Assembly (NCBI RefSeq): GCF_004342625.1
Contig: NZ_SMAH01000006.1
Coordinates: 48,501 to 112,500 of the forward strand
Direction: 5' to 3'
DNA: 64,000 nucleotides
DNA from: Tepidimonas ignava
GTDB taxonomy: Bacteria; Pseudomonadota; Gammaproteobacteria; Burkholderiales; Burkholderiaceae_C
The notes under the pieces are model-generated. The model ran no database searches. It was not told the DNA's origin and was given only the letters and a program-made list of their open reading frames with translations. A program made the translations under genes and the position numbers. This document shows, one piece after another, positions 62,369 through 64,000 of the stretch (positions within the stretch are counted from its first letter, which is position 1; every line of letters starts with the position of its first letter).

Positions 62369-63025
62369 TCAACGCCGCCCGTCCAGACCGCTGACCAGCA
62401 TCCACACGGCGGTCACCGCCAGCGCAACGGCCATCGCGCGGTTGAAGGCGCGCAGTCGGCGGTGGCTGGGGCGTCCCTGCACCAGCGGCCCGGCCAACCA
62501 CCCGCGCAGCGCGGTTCCGATCATCGCGTAGGTCAGGTTGCTCGACAGCGCGTACACCACCATCACCGGCAGCACCCACGCCAAACGCTGCCCGGCCTGC
62601 GCATGCCCCGCGATCCACCCGGCCACCACCGACAGCGCCAACATCCACGCCTTGATGTTGAGAAACTGCAGCAGCACGCCGCGTGCAAACGAAATCCGCA
62701 GCGGCGGCACCGGGCCCTGGGCCGGTGTGCCCGCGCGTGCCAACCGCCACGCCAGCCACAGCAGGTAGGCCACGCCAGCGCCGACGATGCCCAGCCGCAG
62801 CCACGGCACCGTCAGCACCAAGGTCCCCACGCCAGCGGCGCACAGCGCCAGCAGCAGCGCCCAGCCCACCGGCACCGCGCACACAAAGGGCAGCGCTCGC
62901 CGCAGTCCGCCTTGGGCCGCCAAGGCGGTCGACAGCGTCGTGTTGGGGCCCGGCGTGAAGCTGGCCGCGGTGGCCAGCGTCAGCAAGGCGGTGAATTCGG
63001 CCCACGTCAGCGCAGGGGTTGGCAT
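62369..63025 (-). CDS. LysE/RhtB-family amino acid exporter
   Basis: A 218-residue inner membrane protein with about six transmembrane segments. The signature TAASFTPGPNTTLSTALAAQGG and FARGVLLQFLNIKAWMLALSV are typical of LysE. Substrate unknown. ATG 63025 follows a CACAAT -10-like hexamer by 7 bases; the longer frame from 63061 adds non-conserved residues. It follows uup by 57 bases. Confidence 0.9.
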   Translation of the reverse strand: MPTPALTWAEFTALLTLATAASFTPGPNTTLSTALAAQGGLRRALPFVCAVPVGWALLLALCAAGVGTLVLTVPWLRLGIVGAGVAYLLWLAWRLARAGTPAQGPVPPLRISFARGVLLQFLNIKAWMLALSVVAGWIAGHAQAGQRLAWVLPVMVVYALSSNLTYAMIGTALRGWLAGPLVQGRPSHRRLRAFNRAMAVALAVTAVWMLVSGLDGRR

Positions 63026-63032
63026 GGAGGGC

Positions 63033-63038
63033 ATTGTG
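63033..63038 (-). promoter_or_regulatory. Candidate -10 of the LysE-family gene (CACAAT)
   Basis: CACAAT on the minus strand ends 7 bases before ATG 63025 without a Shine-Dalgarno. Confidence 0.4.
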
Positions 63039-63082
63039 CACGGCGGCGTGTTCGTCGCCACCCACCTGGCCTGCGGTTGCCG

Positions 63083-64000
63083 TCACCGCGGTGACGCTGC
63101 CGCATCGTCCAGCGCCTGCAGGGCCTCCCAGCGCTGCAGCGCGTCGAGCAGCTCGGCCTCGACCGCGTGGTGCCGCTCGGCCAGCGTGCGTGCCCGTTGT
63201 GGGTCGCGCGCGTACACGGTGCCATCGGCCAGTTCGGCCTCGATGGCGCGCTGCTCGGCTTCCAGCGCGTCGATGCGGGCGGGCAGCGCCTCCAACTCCC
63301 GCCGCTCCTTGTAGCTGAGCCGCCGACGTGTCGCGGGGGCGGTCGGGTGGGTGGGCGCTGGCGCCGCCGCGGTGTCCTCGTCGTCGCGCCATGGCGACGG
63401 CCACACCGGCACGCGCCCGTGCAGCCGCATGGACTGCGCCATCCAGTCGTCCACGCCACCCTCGTATTCGCGCCAGCGCCCGTCGCCGTCGAACACCAGG
63501 GTGCTGGTCACCACGGCGTCCAAAAAGCGACGGTCGTGGCTGACCAGCAGCACCGTCCCGTCGTAGTCCGCCAGCCGTTGCTCCAGCAGCTCCAACGTAT
63601 CGATATCCAGGTCGTTGGTCGGCTCGTCCAGCACCAGCGTATTGACCGGCTGCGCCAGCAGCCGCGCCAGCAGCAGGCGGTTGCGCTCGCCGCCGGAGAG
63701 CGTGCGCACGGGGCTGCGCGCCCGCGCCGGGTCGAACAAAAAGTCCGCCAGGTAGCTGCGCACGTGCTGGCGCCGTCCCGGCAGCTCGATCCATTCACTG
63801 CCAGGGCTGATGAAATCCTCCAGCGTCGCCTCAAGGTCCAACCGCTGGCGCAGCTGGTCAAAATACGCCACCTGCAGCCTCGTGCCACGCCGCACCGTGC
63901 CCGCGTCGGGCTGCAGCTCCCCGACGATCAAGCGCAGCAAGGTCGTTTTGCCGGCCCCGTTGGGGCCGATGATGCCCACCTTGTCCCCACGCAGGATCGT
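63083..64000 (-). CDS. uup: ABC-F ATPase Uup, C-terminal half (start outside the window)
   Basis: ABC-F proteins have two ATPase domains in one chain and act on ribosomes or, for Uup, on DNA repair intermediates. The visible 305 residues are the second ATPase domain: GIIGPNGAGKTTLLRL (Walker A), TLSGGERNRLLLARLL (signature), LVLDEPTNDLDIDTLELLE (Walker B), LLVSHDRRFLD. A C-terminal basic/coiled region (SYKERRELEALPARIDALEAEQ) marks Uup rather than EttA. The frame runs off the right edge of the window, so the N-terminal half is missing. Confidence 0.92.
   Translation of the reverse strand, partial: TILRGDKVGIIGPNGAGKTTLLRLIVGELQPDAGTVRRGTRLQVAYFDQLRQRLDLEATLEDFISPGSEWIELPGRRQHVRSYLADFLFDPARARSPVRTLSGGERNRLLLARLLAQPVNTLVLDEPTNDLDIDTLELLEQRLADYDGTVLLVSHDRRFLDAVVTSTLVFDGDGRWREYEGGVDDWMAQSMRLHGRVPVWPSPWRDDEDTAAAPAPTHPTAPATRRRLSYKERRELEALPARIDALEAEQRAIEAELADGTVYARDPQRARTLAERHHAVEAELLDALQRWEALQALDDAAASPR

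Overview
This 64 kb window is gene-dense chromosomal DNA of very high GC content, about 70% by eye. It looks like a betaproteobacterium of the order Burkholderiales, probably Comamonadaceae or a close thermophilic relative such as Tepidimonas. That placement is an inference from the gene families: a PhaM granule regulator, a DUF3567 protein, a CbpA/CbpM/FtsH cluster, a fused indolepyruvate:ferredoxin oxidoreductase and the hemE-priA order. I find 53 protein genes, two of them cut by the window ends. I see no rRNA or tRNA gene, insertion sequence, prophage or CRISPR array. It reads as core genome rather than a mobile island.

Layout. 1-5464 (+): end of malate synthase G, a small Cys-rich protein, hemB, a rhodanese, recQ and an M19 dipeptidase. 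5461-8309 (-): ChaN-like protein, DUF3567, DUF3108 and a DksA-type zinc finger protein. 8474-13649 (+): phaM-FIST and cbpA-cbpM-ftsH. 13646-16265 (-): queA, a YjfB-like gene and tgt. 16391-21558 (+): diguanylate cyclase, recG, oxyR, ubiA. 21574-32702 (-): proC-hexR, ppc, pgi, a CoA transferase, marC and a large MASE1/CHASE/GGDEF/EAL protein. 33004-41027 (+): the 1216-residue oxidoreductase, a DMT transporter, yajC-secD-secF. 41041-43368 (-): dprA and a LysM protein. 43466-46177 (+): def-fmt-azlC-azlD. 46128-50766 (-): hybrid histidine kinase with a periplasmic SUOX/YedY-fold partner, then rep/uvrD. 50893-53548 (+): AEC transporter and a TPP enzyme. 53563-59325 (-): hemE-priA and dsbD. 59512-61649 (+): cyclopropane fatty acid synthase and a creatininase-family protein. 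61640-64000 (-): histidine phosphatase, LysE exporter and the start of uup.

Functional themes. DNA repair and replication restart are well represented (recQ, recG, rep, priA, dprA, uup). The priA promoter carries consensus DnaA boxes. Central carbon enzymes (pgi, ppc) sit beside the HexR-type regulator. Haem synthesis (hemB, hemE), queuosine modification (queA, tgt), Sec export (yajC-secDF) and N-terminal formyl handling (def, fmt) are standard clusters. Two proteins handle cyclic di-GMP.

The strongest novel signals are regulatory. At least ten genes have a good -10 hexamer only 6-8 bases before the start codon and no Shine-Dalgarno, which suggests many leaderless mRNAs. An FNR-like palindrome lies between the DksA-like gene and phaM, and two perfect palindromes lie between queA and the diguanylate cyclase. 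The most system-like operon pairs a cysteine-free molybdopterin-fold periplasmic protein with a hybrid kinase.
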